Positions 8,872 through 17,091 of a stretch of 64,000 nucleotides of DNA are shown here, one piece after another. The notes below the pieces were generated by a model. The model saw only the letters and a list, made by a program, of their open reading frames with translations, was not told the origin of the DNA and ran no database searches. Origin of the DNA: Lachnotalea sp. AF33-28 (GTDB lineage Bacteria; Bacillota; Clostridia; Lachnospirales; Lachnospiraceae); NCBI RefSeq assembly GCF_003477885.1, contig NZ_QUEE01000003.1, positions 248,001 to 312,000 on the forward strand, written 5' to 3'. Position 1 is the stretch's first letter. Each line of letters begins with the position of its first letter. Both the position numbers and the translations under genes were made by a program.

Positions 8872-10719
8872 TTACCTCTTCTCTGCACCTTCCGTGCGTT
8901 CCGGCTCATTCAGGCATTCCCTAAGAGCCGCCGTCAGCCGCTCATTTTCCTCCCGTCTGCGCACGGCAAGGCGGATATACTGGCGGTTTTCAAACCCTTT
9001 TTTCGAGGACAGGTCCTTAATCAGTATCTTATAATCATTCAGCAGACGGGAAGCCAGGTCCGCAGCACTGCCGCCGTTTATGAGCTCACACATCACGTAG
9101 TTAGCCTGTGTGGGGACTGTCCTAAGTCCGGGAACGGCGGACAGCTCTTTCACAAATGCCGCGCGCACCTGCTGAAACTGCCGTATGGCATCCTGATAGC
9201 TGCCTTTATACTTTTCGCAGATCTGCAGATAAAATTCACCGAAGGAATTGATATTCCAGATCGCCACTTCCTTTTTGAGCTGACGGATCAGGAACTCATT
9301 GCCGCTGGCGAGGATCCCTAAGCGCAGGCCCGGCACTCCGTAAGACTTGGAGATGCTTTTCACCACAATGAGTTCCGGATAGCGTTTCAATATCCAGGGC
9401 TCCAGCAGGGTGGCGCTCTCACAGCAGTCGGCGAAATCCACAAAGGACTCGTCAACCACAACGGTAATCCCCAGATCCACCGCAAAATCCACAAGATCCA
9501 GCAGATCCGTTTTCTCTATAAAATTGCCGGAAGGGTTGTCCGGATTAATCAGTACCAGCGCGGAGATCCCCTTATCTGCAAAAAATTCCATAAGATCCGA
9601 CGATGTGTAGGCAAAATCCGGATTCGACGGCACATAACACACCAGCCGGTCCGGGTCCACGCGGTTGGGGTATTCTTCAAAGGTGGGCATGACCACGCCG
9701 ATCCTGCCGGTGAGCTCCTCCATCAGCGCCTTGATTAATTCCGCCGCGCCGTTGCCCACTAAGACCTGTTCCTTTTTCAGCCCGAAGTACTTGGCGGCCA
9801 GCAGGCTGTTTACCTCCATGCCGGAAGGATAGCTCCCCACCAGCAGATCAAAGCTAGCTTTCATTTCATCCAGAAGCTTCGGGCATGGGTAGAACGGGTT
9901 CACCAGATAACAGAAATCCAGCATGCCCGGATACCGCCAATAGCCGCCGTACCGTTTCTGATATTTTTTAAGTTTATCCGGGCCCTTTGCAAACAGAGAC
10001 TCCGCGATATCCAGGTCCTGTTCATCGTCAATCTCGTACCAGATCTCATCCTCCAGGCGCACCGCCTTGATCTCCGGGCGGTCCAGCAGCGTGATCACCT
10101 TCAGCACCTGCTCATAGTATTCGTTATTGCCCAGCGCCTTGCAGTAAGCCTCCAGAAAGGGCACATAGTGGCTTGCAGAAAATTCCTTGCTGAATTTATA
10201 GATATTCACCGTCTTATAATAGCGTTTCGTATCCTCAAAACGGAAATTCTTCTTGCCGATGAAATCCAGGATGCAGTCCTCTTCATCCAGTGTGACCACG
10301 GTGCCGTCCATCCAGCTCTCATATCTTGCAACCAAAGCAAGGCTGGGGTACGGATGATCCACCAGCCTTTTTAAAACATTCTCTTCAAATATAATATCGG
10401 ATTCCAGCAGCAGCGTGTCCTCCGCCAGCAGATAACCGCGGGCCAGATACAGAGAATAAATGTTGTTGGTCCTGTCATAAATGCTGTTCTCCACATATTC
10501 CACCGGCGTCTGAATGGGCAGCTTCGCCACGTAATCCTTAAGCTTCTCCCCCTGATACCCAATCACCAGCACAATCCTGGACAGATTCAGACGGTCCAGC
10601 TGTGTTAGGGCGCGTTCAATCAGCGTCTCTCCGTTCACCTTCACCATGCATTTGGTTGCGTTTTGCGTAAGTTCCTTCAGCCTCTTACCCATTCCGGCGG
10701 CCAGTATCACTGCCTGCAT
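8872..10719 (-). CDS. Bifunctional nucleotidyltransferase / PLP aminotransferase fusion (LicC-like + HisC-like)
   Basis: 615 residues in two domains. Residues 1-245 are a LicC-type nucleotidyltransferase: LAAGMGKRL at 6-14, then LLESDIIFE near 104-112 and WYEIDDEQDL at 227-236. Residues 260-610 are a class I/II PLP aminotransferase of the HisC/CobD group: NPDNPSG at 392-398, DESFVDF at 423-429 and SISKSYG with the probable PLP lysine K458. The ATG at 10719 follows GGAGG; earlier in-frame codons derive from an R1 repeat. One polypeptide would aminate a phosphorylated keto compound and activate the product with CTP, giving a CDP-amino-alcohol for LicD. CDP-serinol from dihydroxyacetone phosphate is one possibility (inference). 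Confidence 0.85.
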   Translation of the reverse strand: MQAVILAAGMGKRLKELTQNATKCMVKVNGETLIERALTQLDRLNLSRIVLVIGYQGEKLKDYVAKLPIQTPVEYVENSIYDRTNNIYSLYLARGYLLAEDTLLLESDIIFEENVLKRLVDHPYPSLALVARYESWMDGTVVTLDEEDCILDFIGKKNFRFEDTKRYYKTVNIYKFSKEFSASHYVPFLEAYCKALGNNEYYEQVLKVITLLDRPEIKAVRLEDEIWYEIDDEQDLDIAESLFAKGPDKLKKYQKRYGGYWRYPGMLDFCYLVNPFYPCPKLLDEMKASFDLLVGSYPSGMEVNSLLAAKYFGLKKEQVLVGNGAAELIKALMEELTGRIGVVMPTFEEYPNRVDPDRLVCYVPSNPDFAYTSSDLMEFFADKGISALVLINPDNPSGNFIEKTDLLDLVDFAVDLGITVVVDESFVDFADCCESATLLEPWILKRYPELIVVKSISKSYGVPGLRLGILASGNEFLIRQLKKEVAIWNINSFGEFYLQICEKYKGSYQDAIRQFQQVRAAFVKELSAVPGLRTVPTQANYVMCELINGGSAADLASRLLNDYKILIKDLSSKKGFENRQYIRLAVRRREENERLTAALRECLNEPERTEGAEKR

Positions 10720-10742
10720 CCTTAGTACCTCCATACTGTAAT

Positions 10743-10791
10743 TGTCACCAACCGCAGGTTGATGACCTACGCACACTTCCATGTGCTTCCC
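10743..10791 (-). repeat. R1 two-hairpin repeat, copy b
   Basis: Minus-strand copy: a GCACATGGAAGTGTGC hairpin, then TAGGTCATCA leading into a TCATCAACC/GGTTGGTGA stem. It ends about 24 bases before the start codon of the nucleotidyltransferase-aminotransferase gene, just upstream of its RBS. Compared with copy f the second stem changes a G-C to an A-T pair on both sides, keeping the pairing. Confidence 0.85.
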
Positions 10792-10821
10792 TTTCATAAT
10801 TCCTCAAATACCCGACATATG

Positions 10822-11922
10822 TCAGGACAGGACACGGTCTGACAGGGCCAGCGCCGAAGCGATCACCTTATCCATATCGTAATATTTGTATTCGCCCAGA
10901 CGTCCGCCGAAAATCACCCTATCCTCCTGCCCGGCTTTCTCGGCATATTGCCGATAGAGCGCCTGGTTTTTCTCGTCGTTCACCGGATAATACGGCTCCA
11001 TGCCGTAGGTCCAGTCTGCCGGGTACTCTTTTGTTATGACAGTCTTCTCCTGAGTGCCGTACTCAAAATGTTTATGCTCGATGATCCTGGTATAAGGAGT
11101 CTCTCTGTCGGTATAGTTCACCACAGCAACACCCTGGTAATTCTTCTCCTCCAGCACTTCCGTTTCGAAGCGCAGGCTGCGGTATTCCAGCCGGCCAAAG
11201 CAGTATTCATAAAATGCGTCAATCATGCCGGTATATATCACTGTATCTCCCAGGCTGTCATAATACGAGCGGTTCTTCAGATAATCCACGCCCAATTCCA
11301 CATCGCAGCCGGCAAACAGCTTGTCAATCAGCACATTATAACCGCCCTCTGGAATTCCCTGATAACGGTCGTTAAAGTAGTTATTGTCATAGGTGAAACG
11401 CACGGGAAGACGTTTAATGATAAAACTGGGCAGGTCTCTGCAGTCACGCCCCCACTGTTTCTCCGTATAACCTTTGATCAGCTTTTCATAGATATCCCTG
11501 CCCACAAGACGGATAGCCTGTTCTTCCAGATTGGAAGGTGTCTCCGGCGCATCTTTTCTCTGCTGCGTAAGCATCTCTTCGGCCTCTGCAGGAGTCCTCA
11601 CACCCCAGAGTTTATTAAAGGTATTCATGTTAAAAGGCATATTATAGATCTCGCCTTTATAGTTGGCGATCGGGCTGTTAGTATAGCGGTTGCACGGAGC
11701 CAGGCTGTTCACAAAGTCCCATACGCGTTGATCCGAGGTATGGAAGATATGAGCGCCGTATTTGTGCACATTAATCCCTTCTATATTCTCACAGTATATA
11801 TTTCCGCCCAGATGGTCCCTCTTTTCCACCACCAGACAGGTCCTTCCCTTCTGTACGGCCTGATAGGCAAATACCCCTGAAAACAGGCCCGCTCCCACCA
11901 GCACATAATCATATTTTTTCAT
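10822..11922 (-). CDS. glf: UDP-galactopyranose mutase
   Basis: 366 residues with the FAD-binding GAGLFSG loop at 10-16, EKRDHLGGN near residue 34, HKYGAHIFHT around 53-62 and a conserved GGRLGEYKYYDMD near the C-terminus, all diagnostic of Glf. It isomerises UDP-galactopyranose to UDP-galactofuranose in the cytoplasm, so the surface polymer probably contains galactofuranose. I prefer the ATG at 11922 (MKKYDY), with AAGAGA upstream; an ATG two codons earlier is possible. It is the first gene of the right-to-left run that ends at 290 and follows a long fold-back repeat. Confidence 0.95.
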   Translation of the reverse strand: MKKYDYVLVGAGLFSGVFAYQAVQKGRTCLVVEKRDHLGGNIYCENIEGINVHKYGAHIFHTSDQRVWDFVNSLAPCNRYTNSPIANYKGEIYNMPFNMNTFNKLWGVRTPAEAEEMLTQQRKDAPETPSNLEEQAIRLVGRDIYEKLIKGYTEKQWGRDCRDLPSFIIKRLPVRFTYDNNYFNDRYQGIPEGGYNVLIDKLFAGCDVELGVDYLKNRSYYDSLGDTVIYTGMIDAFYEYCFGRLEYRSLRFETEVLEEKNYQGVAVVNYTDRETPYTRIIEHKHFEYGTQEKTVITKEYPADWTYGMEPYYPVNDEKNQALYRQYAEKAGQEDRVIFGGRLGEYKYYDMDKVIASALALSDRVLS

Positions 11923-12020
11923 AGACATTCTCTTTTCTGCCTGTATTTTACTTGAGTACCATTTTACACTACCGCCCAATAAAAGTAAAGGACGAACGCA
12001 GGCGGAGCACGTAAAACACA

Positions 12021-12217
12021 GTTACTATTCACAGCTGTCGTAAACGTCCCGCGCATGTCGGTACAGAGTATGCTCCTCATTGGGACACGCTCTTGCTCCG
12101 TGAAGCGCGCAGCGGTTCTAATGCTGCAAACTACGCAGCAAAAGAACCGGCGGGCTTCAAGGGATCCCAATGAGGAGCATACTCTGTACCGACATGCGCT
12201 GCTTTATCGGCAGCCGT
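12021..12217. repeat. R2 long fold-back element, copy A
   Basis: Two perfectly complementary 35-base arms at 12051-12085 and 12165-12199 surround a loop with its own inverted repeat (GCGGTTCT with AGAACCGG). Outside the arms the flanks are imperfect inverted repeats (TTACTATTCACAG with its counterpart GTGAACAATAAC). The element fills most of the gene-free 11923-12250 stretch between rsgA and glf. Flanks and loop edge (TCCTCATTGGGA, CTCCGTGAAGCGCGC) match copy B, but the stem interior does not. Reading through it would form a very stable RNA hairpin. Confidence 0.9.
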
Positions 12218-12250
12218 GAACAATAACAAAACACATGTTACCTGTTACTT

Positions 12251-13312
12251 TTACCAGTCCTGCTGCCGCGCAGCGTTTTTGTGTTTCTGCCGCTTCTCCG
12301 GCTTTCGGCCCGCGCGACTGCCGAGGATTTGTCTGCGTCTTTCCCTTCGTATCGCATAGGCGTTTTCACGCTCCAGCTGTCGGTATAGCTTCAGCTTGTC
12401 CGCAGACAGTTCTCCGCTCTCAATGGCTGCGCGCACGGCGCAGCCGGGTTCCGTTGTGTGGGTGCAGTCGGAAAATCTGCACTGTTCGGACAGCAGCTTT
12501 AGATCGCCGAAAGTTTCGGTCATTCCTTCGGTCACCTCCCATGCGCCCAGCTCCCGCATGCCGGGCGTGTCGATCACCAGCGCGCCGCTTTTCAGCAGAA
12601 ACATCTGACGGTTTGTGGTTGTGTGGCGCCCTCTGGCATCCGGTTCGCGGATTTCTCCGGTCTTCATAAGCTCTCCGCCTGCCAGAACATTGAGCAGGCT
12701 GGATTTCCCTATGCCGGAAGAGCCCAGGAACACCACTGTTTTTCCTGGTATAAGGTATCTGTCCAGGCTTTCCAGGCCGAAGCCGGTCACAGCGCTGACT
12801 GCCAGCACATCCACTCCGGGAGCGGCCCGGCTGACCCGGTCCGTCCATGCCTGCACATCCTGTACAAGATCCGCTTTTGTCAGCACCGCCACGGGTGTTC
12901 CTCCGCTCTGCCACGCGACGGTTAGGTAACGCTGCAGGCGCTGCAGGTTAAAATTCTGATTCATGGACATCATCAGAAACACATAGTCAATATTTGCCGC
13001 CACAAGCTGTTCTCCCACCCCTGCATAGGGGTCCTTGCGGGAGAAACAGGAGCTGCGCTCCAGGGTTTTTACGATCTGACCGTCCCCTCCTTCCAAAATG
13101 GTCACTTCCACAAAATCTCCGATTGTAGGAAATTTATCCGTCATACCGTTATAGTATATCCCGCCCTTCAGCCTGGCGGTTCCTTCTCCATATTCTGATA
13201 CAATGCCGTAAAGGCCTCTCTGTACAGAAATTATCCTGGCGGGGACAGTTCCTCTGCCCCGCAAAAATGCGGCTTCCCTTTCAGCCGTCCATCCATACTC
13301 GCTGATATTCAA
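12251..13312 (-). CDS. rsgA: Ribosome small subunit-dependent GTPase A
   Basis: 353 residues with the circularly permuted GTPase order of RsgA (YloQ/YjeQ): G4 TKAD at 145-148, G1 GSSGIGKSS at 197-205, an RHTTTN switch near 229-234 and G3 DTPG at 248-251. These follow an OB-fold N-terminus and precede a zinc site (C278, C283, H285, C291). It acts late in 30S subunit assembly. The start is a TTG at 13312 chosen because AGGAGG lies seven bases upstream; the ATG further upstream has no RBS. It interrupts the polysaccharide genes but runs in the same direction. A terminator-like hairpin (13389-13409) sits just upstream. Confidence 0.95.
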   Translation of the reverse strand: MNISEYGWTAEREAAFLRGRGTVPARIISVQRGLYGIVSEYGEGTARLKGGIYYNGMTDKFPTIGDFVEVTILEGGDGQIVKTLERSSCFSRKDPYAGVGEQLVAANIDYVFLMMSMNQNFNLQRLQRYLTVAWQSGGTPVAVLTKADLVQDVQAWTDRVSRAAPGVDVLAVSAVTGFGLESLDRYLIPGKTVVFLGSSGIGKSSLLNVLAGGELMKTGEIREPDARGRHTTTNRQMFLLKSGALVIDTPGMRELGAWEVTEGMTETFGDLKLLSEQCRFSDCTHTTEPGCAVRAAIESGELSADKLKLYRQLERENAYAIRRERRRQILGSRAGRKPEKRQKHKNAARQQDW

Positions 13313-13383
13313 TCCGTTTCCTCCTGAACATTTTCTGATCGTCAGCGGTGTATGGCTGCTGTGATTTCCGCGAAAAAGGCATA

Positions 13384-13409
13384 CAAAAAGCACACCTTAA
13401 CGGTGTGCT
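13384..13409 (-). terminator. Hairpin terminator or attenuator upstream of rsgA
   Basis: On the minus strand an eight-base-pair stem (AGCACACC with GGTGTGCT, five-base loop) is followed by TTTTTG. It is about 245 bases past the polymerase stop and 70 bases before the rsgA start. It could end the polymerase transcript or attenuate rsgA. Confidence 0.7.
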
Positions 13410-13498
13410 GCAAAATAGTCTGATTTATCTGTCTGTTCGCGCAGTATACACAAAAGGAGCTGTAGTATGGCACAGCAAGCCATGCCCGCTATTTAGTT

Positions 13499-13531
13499 TC
13501 AATGAAAAAATACCACCTTTGAATTTTTCAT
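13499..13531 (-). CDS. Possible 10-codon leader peptide upstream of rsgA
   Basis: A minute reading frame MKNSKVVFFH preceded by AAAGGAG at good spacing. It lies directly after R1 copy c and before the terminator-like hairpin at 13384-13409, all in the orientation of rsgA. The arrangement resembles a leader peptide plus attenuator, but there is no codon bias that points to a signal. It may be chance; the RBS is the only positive evidence. Confidence 0.3.
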   Translation of the reverse strand: MKNSKVVFFH

Positions 13532-13550
13532 AAACACCACTCCTTTCTCA

Positions 13551-13600
13551 TGTCACCAGCCAGAGGCTGAAGACCTGCACACACTTCAGCGTGTTTGCTT
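13551..13600 (-). repeat. R1 two-hairpin repeat, copy c
   Basis: A diverged copy on the minus strand (an ACACGCTGAAGTGTGT hairpin, then TCTTCAGCC/GGCTGGTGA). It ends about eight bases before an AAAGGAG ribosome binding site of the 10-codon frame at 13499-13531. It is also the sequence closest to the 3' end of the polymerase gene. Confidence 0.75.
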
Positions 13601-13654
13601 TTTGCGCAGCTGCAACTGAAGTATAACACAGGCGGACCGCCGTGTCAAATGCTC

Positions 13655-14953
13655 CTAAACTTTCCTCCTGGCCACGCCTCTTTTTCCGCAGGCAAACCAC
13701 ACCGCCGCCGTGAGGGCCAGCCAGAACCATGTGGTGGGATTGCTGAACCAGGTGGTGAAGAAAGAAAGCAGCAGATACAGTGTAATCTGGGCATAAAACA
13801 GGTAGGAAGCCGGATTTTTGTGCCGATGGGTAAAACGGGTCAGAAGGGCGCAGCCGGCGCCTAGCAGCAGCCCAAAACCGATTACTCCGGCAATCCCGAA
13901 GTCATAATAGGCGTCATAAATGATTCCCACCGTGGTTAATTCTGTCTTTGTGATGTAGATCGGAAAGCTCACCAGTTCCGGCCTTAAAAACTTCAGTCCG
14001 GTAAGGGCGAACAGAGGAAAACACATCCTTAGTCCCCAGGTATGTTCCGGCAGCTGTTCCACCAGACAGTTGAAATTGTCATAGTTGTTGGCGATATAGA
14101 TGTACGGCTGGGTGACAAAGATGGGCATATGCTCATTTTTCATCTCAAATATGCCGTTTAGGTATTCCACATCATGGCGCCTTGCAAAAGTAAGTCCCAC
14201 ATACAGTGCCGCAAGCGCCGCAAGCGCCACCAGGATATACCAGGCCTTCCAGTGCTTCGCCAGCATCATATATACAAACAGCGCCAGCACCACCGCCACA
14301 ATCAGCTGAAACCGTGAAACGCACAGCACCGGGATCAGAAACGCCAGCAGGTCCATCCCCAGCCATAAAAAGAGCTCCCGCCTGCTAAAAGACGGCTTTT
14401 TACACAGATACGCCACGGACAGGGCCGGCACCAGCACCGCGCTGACCGTAAAATAGTGTACTCCCGAGAGATGAAAATAGGAATATGCATGGGGTTCGCT
14501 GGAAAACAGCGGTATAAAACCGAGCACCGCCGCTTCCAGTATGAAGCCGGCAACGGAAAAACAGAGGATCACCGCGGAAGAGAGAAGCAGTCTCCGGGAA
14601 TCCGTCTGCGTTTCTTTGCTGTCCCCATGCACTGTACCGTCTGGCTGTGATCTGACTTTAGCGATCAGGTTATATCCTCCTATGAAGCAGAGAGGAAATG
14701 CGAGAAAGCAGATCCATGTCATGAGCTGCCAGTCCGCAGCCAGATGGGACAGCTTAAGACAGGCAATGCCCTGCCCGCCGATCCAGGACAGGCAAAGCAG
14801 GCCCCTTAAATCCAGGAGCCTGCGGCTTTTTATATAAAAATGTCCGTACATACCGAGAGCAGAGACGATCAAAACAAAACCGGACAAAAGATAATGTCCG
14901 GTTTGGCTGAACAAATAGCTTATGACATAGAATATCAGGTAGAGGATAAGCAT
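13655..14953 (-). CDS. Oligosaccharide repeat-unit polymerase (Wzy-like)
   Basis: A 432-residue protein with about 11-12 hydrophobic segments and a large hydrophilic loop around residues 240-330. This is the usual plan of O-antigen/capsule polymerases (Wzy family), which join flipped repeat units outside the membrane. The RBS is AAGGG. It starts 53 bases after the ptsI stop codon, so it may be co-transcribed with ptsHI, while the flippase it should work with is 5.6 kb downstream beyond rsgA. Polymerases are highly diverged; topology and locus are the main evidence. Confidence 0.7.
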   Translation of the reverse strand: MLILYLIFYVISYLFSQTGHYLLSGFVLIVSALGMYGHFYIKSRRLLDLRGLLCLSWIGGQGIACLKLSHLAADWQLMTWICFLAFPLCFIGGYNLIAKVRSQPDGTVHGDSKETQTDSRRLLLSSAVILCFSVAGFILEAAVLGFIPLFSSEPHAYSYFHLSGVHYFTVSAVLVPALSVAYLCKKPSFSRRELFLWLGMDLLAFLIPVLCVSRFQLIVAVVLALFVYMMLAKHWKAWYILVALAALAALYVGLTFARRHDVEYLNGIFEMKNEHMPIFVTQPYIYIANNYDNFNCLVEQLPEHTWGLRMCFPLFALTGLKFLRPELVSFPIYITKTELTTVGIIYDAYYDFGIAGVIGFGLLLGAGCALLTRFTHRHKNPASYLFYAQITLYLLLSFFTTWFSNPTTWFWLALTAAVWFACGKRGVARRKV

Positions 14954-15005
14954 GCGCTTTCTTCCCTTCTTATGCAGTTTGTCTTTCGTCAGCAGGTTAC
15001 CTAAG

Positions 15006-16724
15006 TCAGCCCTTCACAGAAGCGGTAAACGCCTTCATGTAATCCTCAACCTCCTGCGCTGTAGAAAGGCTCAAGGCTTTCTCCGCAACCGCCTGCAGTT
15101 CTTTGACGCTGTAATTTGTGATCAGCTTTCTGGAACTCAAGATGGCAGACGCGCTCATGCTGAATTCATTCAGTCCGAATGCCAGAAGCAGCGGAATCAT
15201 GTTCGGGTCGCTGGCAGCCTCGCCGCACATACCCACCATAATGCCGGCTTCGCGGCCGCAGCTTATGATATGGCGGATGCTTCTAAGCACTGCGGGATGG
15301 AAGGTCGAATACAGATAGGAAACCTTGCCGTTGCCGCGGTCCACCGCCATCGTATACTGTGTCAGGTCATTCGTACCGATGCTGAAAAAGTCGGCTTCTT
15401 TCGCAAACAGATCGGCAATCAGAGAAGCCGCCGGCGTTTCCACCATGATGCCCACCTGAATGTCCTTATTATATGCGATTCCCTCACGGTCAAGCTCACC
15501 TTTAAGCTCTTCAATCAGGGCCTTCGCTCCCCGGTATTCCTCTATGGAGGTTACTAGAGGGATCATAATCCTGATATTTCCAAAGGCGCTGGCGCGCAGC
15601 AGAGCGCGCAACTGTATCCTGTAAATATCGGTGCGGTCCAGACAGAAACGGATTGCGCGATATCCCAGGAAGGGGTTATCCTCCTTGGTGAGTCCCATGT
15701 AAGGGATTTCCTTATCACCGCCGATATCCAGCGTTCGGATGATCACCGGCTTTCCCTTCAGCATGATCGCCGCTTTCTGGTAAGCTTCAAACTGCTCGTC
15801 CTCTGTGGGCATCGCTGTTCTGTCCATAAATAAGAACTCGGTGCGGAACAGTCCAACGCCTTCCCCGTCATATTGCAGCACCTTCTCCACATCCTCCGGC
15901 TTTCCGATGTTGCCCACCAGCTCCACCTTGACGCCGTCCTTCGTTACAGAAGGCTGTCCTATATATTTTTCCAGCTCTTTCTTTTCTTTCAGATATGTTT
16001 CCCGCTTCGCCTCATATTCCGCCACAACACAATCTTCCGGGTTAACATATACAATGCCCTCACTGCCATCCAGAACAATCTGATCCCCGTCCTTCACCGC
16101 CGCAGTCAGTCCTTCCACGGCAACTACCGCCGGAATTTCCAACGCACGCGCCAGGATTGCGGAATGAGAAGTCCTGCCGCCCAGCTCGGTCACAATACCG
16201 GATACGCGCTCCGGGCGGATGCCCGCCGTCACAGACGGTGTCAGATCCCTGGCAATAATAACGGTGCCCTCCGGCACATCGCTTATATTTACCTCTTCAA
16301 CTCCCAGCAGGATTTTCTGAATTCTGGTCTTAATATCCCTTAAATCCGTGGCTCTCTGCTGCATCAGCTCGTCATCCATAGACGCGAAAATATCCGCATA
16401 CATATTGCAGACATCCTCCACCGCCGCCTCGGTATTCGTCCCTTCATTGGCGATGGCGCTCTCAATGGCTCCTGTCAGTTCCGGGTCCTGCATCATAAAG
16501 GACTGGCCGATCAGGATCTCCGCTTCTTTCTCCCCTATCCGCGTCGCCATGTCTTCTGCCAGCCTTTCCGTATTCTCAATGAATACGGCCAGTGCATCCT
16601 GAAACCGTTTCTGTTCAGCCTCCCTGTCGTCCACTGTAACCCTCTTAATAACTATTTCCGCCTCTTTTAGGATCACGGCTTTGCCCAATCCAATGCCGGC
16701 AGACGCATTCGTCCCTCTCATCAT
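15006..16724 (-). CDS. ptsI: PTS enzyme I (phosphoenolpyruvate-protein phosphotransferase)
   Basis: 572 residues, full length for the family. The phospho-accepting histidine is H187 in GGRTSHSAI, and the C-terminal PEP-binding domain has GTNDLTQYTMAVDR and GMCGEAASD with the catalytic cysteine. It transfers phosphate from PEP to HPr in the cytoplasm. GGAGG lies seven bases before the ATG at 16724; a second ATG follows immediately. The HPr gene is 18 bases upstream, giving the classic ptsHI pair. Here the pair follows cdaA-cdaR. Confidence 0.97.
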   Translation of the reverse strand: MMRGTNASAGIGLGKAVILKEAEIVIKRVTVDDREAEQKRFQDALAVFIENTERLAEDMATRIGEKEAEILIGQSFMMQDPELTGAIESAIANEGTNTEAAVEDVCNMYADIFASMDDELMQQRATDLRDIKTRIQKILLGVEEVNISDVPEGTVIIARDLTPSVTAGIRPERVSGIVTELGGRTSHSAILARALEIPAVVAVEGLTAAVKDGDQIVLDGSEGIVYVNPEDCVVAEYEAKRETYLKEKKELEKYIGQPSVTKDGVKVELVGNIGKPEDVEKVLQYDGEGVGLFRTEFLFMDRTAMPTEDEQFEAYQKAAIMLKGKPVIIRTLDIGGDKEIPYMGLTKEDNPFLGYRAIRFCLDRTDIYRIQLRALLRASAFGNIRIMIPLVTSIEEYRGAKALIEELKGELDREGIAYNKDIQVGIMVETPAASLIADLFAKEADFFSIGTNDLTQYTMAVDRGNGKVSYLYSTFHPAVLRSIRHIISCGREAGIMVGMCGEAASDPNMIPLLLAFGLNEFSMSASAILSSRKLITNYSVKELQAVAEKALSLSTAQEVEDYMKAFTASVKG

Positions 16725-16742
16725 GTGAATACCTCCCTCGCA

Positions 16743-17006
16743 TTATTCTCCCAGACCGTCTTCAACGATCCTGATCATCGCACGCAGCGCGTCCTCCTCG
16801 TCCTCCCCCTCACATACAAATTCAATCTCATCTCCGCATTTGATGCAGGCTCCCAGCACGCTTAGAACACTCTTCGCATTTGCATAGGTGTTCTTAAACT
16901 GGAATTTTACTGTAGAACGGAATTTCATCGCTTCCGTACATAAAATCCCCGCCGGTCTCAAGTGGAGGCCTGTAGGATTTTTGATCTTAATTTTCTGGCT
17001 CACCAT
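16743..17006 (-). CDS. ptsH: Phosphocarrier protein HPr
   Basis: 87 residues with both hallmarks of HPr at canonical numbering: the EI-phosphorylated H15 in GLHLRPAG and the HPr-kinase site S46 in NAKSVLSVLG. The presence of S46 suggests that HPrK/CcpA-type catabolite control operates in this organism (family knowledge). The RBS is GGAGGG. It lies 85 bases after cdaR, with a small hairpin (ACCGTC/GACGGT) between them, and is followed by ptsI. Confidence 0.97.
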   Translation of the reverse strand: MVSQKIKIKNPTGLHLRPAGILCTEAMKFRSTVKFQFKNTYANAKSVLSVLGACIKCGDEIEFVCEGEDEEDALRAMIRIVEDGLGE

Positions 17007-17091
17007 AGTATTATCCCTCCATTGCGTTATTCTGATACAGTATCTTTATCGACTCTGTGTTACCGTCCAGGACGGTATTCACATTGACAGA

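Noticed and set aside
8872..10719. PntC (CTP:phosphonate nucleotidyltransferase / AEP transaminase)
   Set aside because: PntC has a class V AEP transaminase domain; this protein's second domain has class I/II motifs (NPDNPSG, SISK), and no phosphonate genes (pepM, ppd) are present.
10720..10797. N-terminal extension of the nucleotidyltransferase-aminotransferase fusion
   Set aside because: It translates an R1 copy (EVCVGHQPAVGD); the NTP-binding motif starts right after the ATG at 10719, which has GGAGG.
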